Source: Clostridia bacterium (GTDB taxonomy: Bacteria; Bacillota; Clostridia; Christensenellales; Aristaeellaceae). Taken from it: a stretch of DNA of 53,860 bases. The stretch covers positions 1-53,860 of the forward strand of contig JAFWES010000017.1 of NCBI GenBank assembly GCA_017512805.1. Direction: 5' to 3'. The notes below the pieces were generated by a model. It saw only the letters and a list, made by a program, of their open reading frames with translations. It ran no database searches and was not told where the DNA came from. The position numbers and the translations under genes are program-made. Position 1 is the first letter of the stretch. Each line of letters begins with the position of its first letter. Positions 51,643 through 53,860 of the stretch are shown here, piece by piece.

Positions 51643-51672
51643 TTGACACGATTTCCGCCCCGGTGCTATACT
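51643..51672 (+). promoter_or_regulatory. Promoter of the amino acid ABC transporter operon
   Basis: TTGACA (51643-51648), a perfect -35, and TATACT (51667-51672) with an 18-base spacer, about 80 bases ahead of the ATG. Confidence 0.7.
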
Positions 51673-51754
51673 CATCCCACTTCCTCTTTCAGGACTGGAA
51701 GATAATGCGCCGGGGTTCGCGTTTTTCGCGGACAGCCGGGAAAAATGGAGGAAA

Positions 51755-52585
51755 ATGAACATGAAAAAGCTGATTGCTCTGCTGCTTGCCCTGGCCATGA
51801 TGGCCGGTATGACCGCCGCCTTCGCGGATGGCACGCTGGTTTTCGGAACCAGTGCGGACTATGCGCCTTTCGAATTCATGTATCCGGATGAGTCCGGCAA
51901 CATGGTCTATGGCGGTATCGACGTCATGGTCGCCCAGTACATCGCCGATTATCTGGGCATGGAACTCCGCATCGAAAACATGGATTTCAACTATCTGCTG
52001 ACTGCGCTGAGCATGGGCGATTTTGACATGGTGCTGGCGGACATCGAGCCCACCGAAGAGCGGAAGAACGCGGCGGATTTCTCGGATCCCTATATTTCCG
52101 AGAAGCCGGAAAAGATCCTGGTCCGTGTGGCGGACGCCGAGACGTTCCAGGATGCAGCGGTCGATTTCCAGGGGATCAGCGTCGGCGCGCAGACCGGTTC
52201 CACCAAGGTGGACAAGGCCAATGACAACCTGACGGGCTGCAATGTGGTTTCCCTGCAGCTGGTGACGGATCTGGTCAACGAGCTGGTGAACGAGAAGGTG
52301 GACGCCCTGGTGCTGGATGGCTCCGTCGCCGAGTCCTATGCCGCTCAGTATGAGAATCTGGTCATCGCGGAGAAGGCCAGCGAAGTCTTCGGCGACTATA
52401 ATGAAGTAGCCGTCGCCGTAGCAAAGGGAGATCCGAAAGGCCTGCTGCCCGGCATCAATGAAGCCATCGCCAAGCTGACGGCTGAAAAGAAGATCGATGA
52501 GTTCCGCGCTTTCGTGGATACCCTGCAGGGCATCCAGGAAGTCTCTGCGGACGCGCCCGAAGGATACAAGCAGGATGCCCAGTAA
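51755..52585 (+). CDS. Polar amino acid ABC transporter, substrate-binding protein
   Basis: Extracellular solute receptor of 276 residues, family 3 (SBP_bac_3). Signal peptide MNMKKLIALLLALAMMAGMT to AAFA, without a Cys, so it is secreted or held by other means rather than being a lipoprotein. The mature part begins LVFGTSADYAPFEF, then GGIDVMVAQYIADYLGMEL, DMVLADIEPTEERKNAADFS and VGAQTGSTKVDKA. Ligand unknown: probably a polar or basic amino acid. RBS GGAGGAAA. A palindromic hairpin separates it from the permease. Confidence 0.92.
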   Translation: MNMKKLIALLLALAMMAGMTAAFADGTLVFGTSADYAPFEFMYPDESGNMVYGGIDVMVAQYIADYLGMELRIENMDFNYLLTALSMGDFDMVLADIEPTEERKNAADFSDPYISEKPEKILVRVADAETFQDAAVDFQGISVGAQTGSTKVDKANDNLTGCNVVSLQLVTDLVNELVNEKVDALVLDGSVAESYAAQYENLVIAEKASEVFGDYNEVAVAVAKGDPKGLLPGINEAIAKLTAEKKIDEFRAFVDTLQGIQEVSADAPEGYKQDAQ

Positions 52586-52655
52586 GAAAGGAAGGTTCGC
52601 CGGCCCGGAGGGCATGATCCTTCGGAGCCGGAGCCTTTGAAAAAAACGAATTGCG

Positions 52656-52686
52656 AATGTGTAAAGCTGTTTCGGCTTTACACATT
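52656..52686 (+). terminator. Intra-operon hairpin between binding protein and permease
   Basis: AATGTGTAAAGC faces GGCTTTACACATT. Only a few T follow (TTGTGCTTT), so it is likely a partial terminator or mRNA 3'-end protector, which would favour the binding protein over the permease. A second stem (CGGACC-CGTACGC-GGTCCG) follows at about 52716. Confidence 0.55.
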
Positions 52687-52804
52687 TGTGCTTTCCGGTC
52701 GGTTTCATCCACGCGGACCCGTACGCGGTCCGGCAGGCACCGGGATACCCCAGGCCTTTGATGCGGCACGGTCATGAACGCGGGGTAAATTTACAGCGAC
52801 GGAT

Positions 52805-53548
52805 GTGATCTTTTTGAATTGGGAAGGAATCTTCGGCGGCCTGTCTCCTGCCTCATTCTTCAATTTTTCCTTTCTCGGCAAATACGGGGGCTATATTCTG
52901 CAGGCTCTGGGCTACACCCTGCTGCTGGCGGTGGTATCCGTGCTGCTGGCGATTCTTCCGGCGCTGCTGCTGGCCATCATGCGCCTGAGCAAGAATAAAC
53001 TGGTTAAGACGATTTCCGGGGCATATATTGCGATTTTCCGTTCCACACCGCTGCTGGTGCAGCTGAGCATCATTTACTTCGGCCTCTTCGGTGCGGTTCG
53101 CATCCCCAACACCTGGCAGCTCTTCGGCTTCATCCCCCTCAGCCGCTTCATACCCGGCGTCGTGGCGCTGGCCCTGAATTCCTCCGCGTATGTGGCTGAA
53201 ATCTTCCGGGGAGGCATCCTGGCCGTGGATATCGGCCAGACCGAGGCGGCCCGTTCCCTGGGGCTCCCCGCCTGGCCAGCCATGAAGCTGGTGGTTCTGC
53301 CTCAGGCAATCAAGAATGTGCTTCCCGCCCTGGCGAATGAGATCATCACCATGGTGAAGGAATCCTCCGTCTGCTCGACCCTGGGTATGGCCGAGCTGAT
53401 GTTCGCGGCCAAAACCGTCGCCGGCTCCACCTATATTACCCTCGCACCGTATACGGTAGTCGCCGTCATTTATTTCTGCATCAACTATCCCGCCTCTAAG
53501 GGCATCGATGCGATTGAAAGGAGGATGCGTCGTGGAGACCGGAAATGA
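52805..53548 (+). CDS. Polar amino acid ABC transporter, permease
   Basis: 247-residue membrane protein of the HisM/GlnP family with about five helices. YGGYILQALGYTLLLAVVSV starts the transmembrane part, and EAARSLGLPAWPAMKLVVLPQAIKN is the EAA loop that docks on the ATPase. The start is a GTG without a strong ribosome site, so the exact start is uncertain. It overlaps the ATPase gene by 17 bases. Confidence 0.92.
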   Translation: MIFLNWEGIFGGLSPASFFNFSFLGKYGGYILQALGYTLLLAVVSVLLAILPALLLAIMRLSKNKLVKTISGAYIAIFRSTPLLVQLSIIYFGLFGAVRIPNTWQLFGFIPLSRFIPGVVALALNSSAYVAEIFRGGILAVDIGQTEAARSLGLPAWPAMKLVVLPQAIKNVLPALANEIITMVKESSVCSTLGMAELMFAAKTVAGSTYITLAPYTVVAVIYFCINYPASKGIDAIERRMRRGDRK

Positions 53549-53860
53549 GCTGATCCGTGTGGAAAATGTCACCCGGGAATATAATAACGGGCAGGTCAAA
53601 GCGCTCAATGGCTGTAATTTTGTCGTGCATCAGGGGGAGGTCGTCGCGATTATCGGCGCCTCCGGTTCCGGAAAAAGCACGCTCCTTCGCTGTCTGAACA
53701 TGCTGGAAACACCGACCTCCGGACACATCTATTTCCATGGTGTGGATCTGGCGGATCCGAAGGTGGATCTGAATCTGCACCGCCGGAAGATGGGGATGGT
53801 CTTTCAACACTTTAATCTCTTTCCGCATAAGACCGTTATGCAGAACATCACGCTGGCGCC
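53532..53860 (+). CDS. Polar amino acid ABC transporter, ATP-binding protein (cut by window end)
   Basis: First 109 codons. The GTG start at 53532 follows AAAGGAGGATGCGTC and overlaps the permease end. VENVTREYNNGQVKALNG is the usual beta-strand, IIGASGSGKSTLLRCLNMLE holds Walker A, and MVFQHFNLFPHKTVMQNI is the Q-loop, with FNLFPH typical of polar amino acid importers. The signature and Walker B motifs lie beyond the window. Confidence 0.95.
   Translation, partial: METGNELIRVENVTREYNNGQVKALNGCNFVVHQGEVVAIIGASGSGKSTLLRCLNMLETPTSGHIYFHGVDLADPKVDLNLHRRKMGMVFQHFNLFPHKTVMQNITLA

Noticed and set aside
1-53860. CRISPR arrays
   Set aside because: No regularly spaced direct repeats were seen anywhere in the window.

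Overview
This window looks like a piece of a Bacillota chromosome of the class Clostridia. It has a GC-rich core (roughly 60 percent by eye), strong AGGAGG-type ribosome binding sites, RNase J, Rex, IreB and a tilS-hpt-ftsH order. A member of the gut or rumen Christensenellales (Aristaeella-like) is my guess from the gene style, not something the sequence proves. Most of the window is ordinary core genome, with one small AT-richer accessory patch at about 15.3-18.6 kb.

Layout. 1-4.6 kb (minus strand): an operon of a membrane protein with a long Gly/Tyr/Gln-rich tail, tilS, hpt and ftsH (cut by the window start), with a 190-base palindromic repeat between hpt and ftsH. 4.7-7.0 kb: a DegV lipid-binding protein, metF and a DUF1622 membrane protein. 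7.1-11.7 kb: glycosyltransferase, UDP-galactopyranose mutase (glf) and a Suv3-like RNA helicase. 11.9-15.2 kb: a GH36 alpha-galactosidase facing a D-lactate dehydrogenase. 15.3-18.6 kb: a decayed island beside tRNA-Pro, holding a HEPN-domain remnant, a frameshifted 3' piece of a type I restriction hsdR, an intact serine recombinase, an AT-rich secreted protein and a broken IS630 transposase. 18.9-24.1 kb (minus): mnmG with two small coiled-coil membrane proteins overlapped behind it, a six-repeat Ig-like (BIG_2) exported protein, and ireB. 24.2-27.6 kb (plus): glnS and gltX. 27.7-31.3 kb (minus): rhamnose operon rhaB - sugar isomerase - rhaD. 31.4-37.5 kb (minus): tRNA-Leu and an operon rnjA - ylbF-like - mltG - rex - vanW-type protein. 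37.7-39.2 kb: glyA and the SRP RNA. 39.4-42.0 kb (plus): a DUF1846 protein and a sugar nucleotidyltransferase, separated by a second copy of the palindromic repeat. 42.1-46.1 kb (minus): MgtC family protein, cation/proton antiporter and a large exported protein of unknown function. 46.2-46.9 kb: seven tRNA genes on the minus strand. 47.1-49.3 kb: a two-component system. 49.6-53.9 kb (plus): a second DegV protein, a VanY-type carboxypeptidase lipoprotein and a polar amino acid ABC transporter (binding protein, permease, ATPase cut by the window end).

How it fits together: the genes describe a sugar-fermenting anaerobe (alpha-galactosides, rhamnose, lactate formation, Rex redox control) with an active cell envelope programme (MltG, VanW, VanY, Glf). 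The most unusual things I see are non-coding: a dispersed long palindrome present in two near-full copies and one miniature derivative, a three-arm set of 14-base repeats that can form two mutually exclusive hairpins, and a tandem pair of hairpins with a conserved bulge. On the protein side, the prion-like membrane protein at the head of the tilS operon, the pair of coiled-coil proteins fused by overlap to mnmG, and the acidic insert in GlnRS stand out. I did not find a CRISPR array, prophage or clear new defence system; the defence genes here are remnants.
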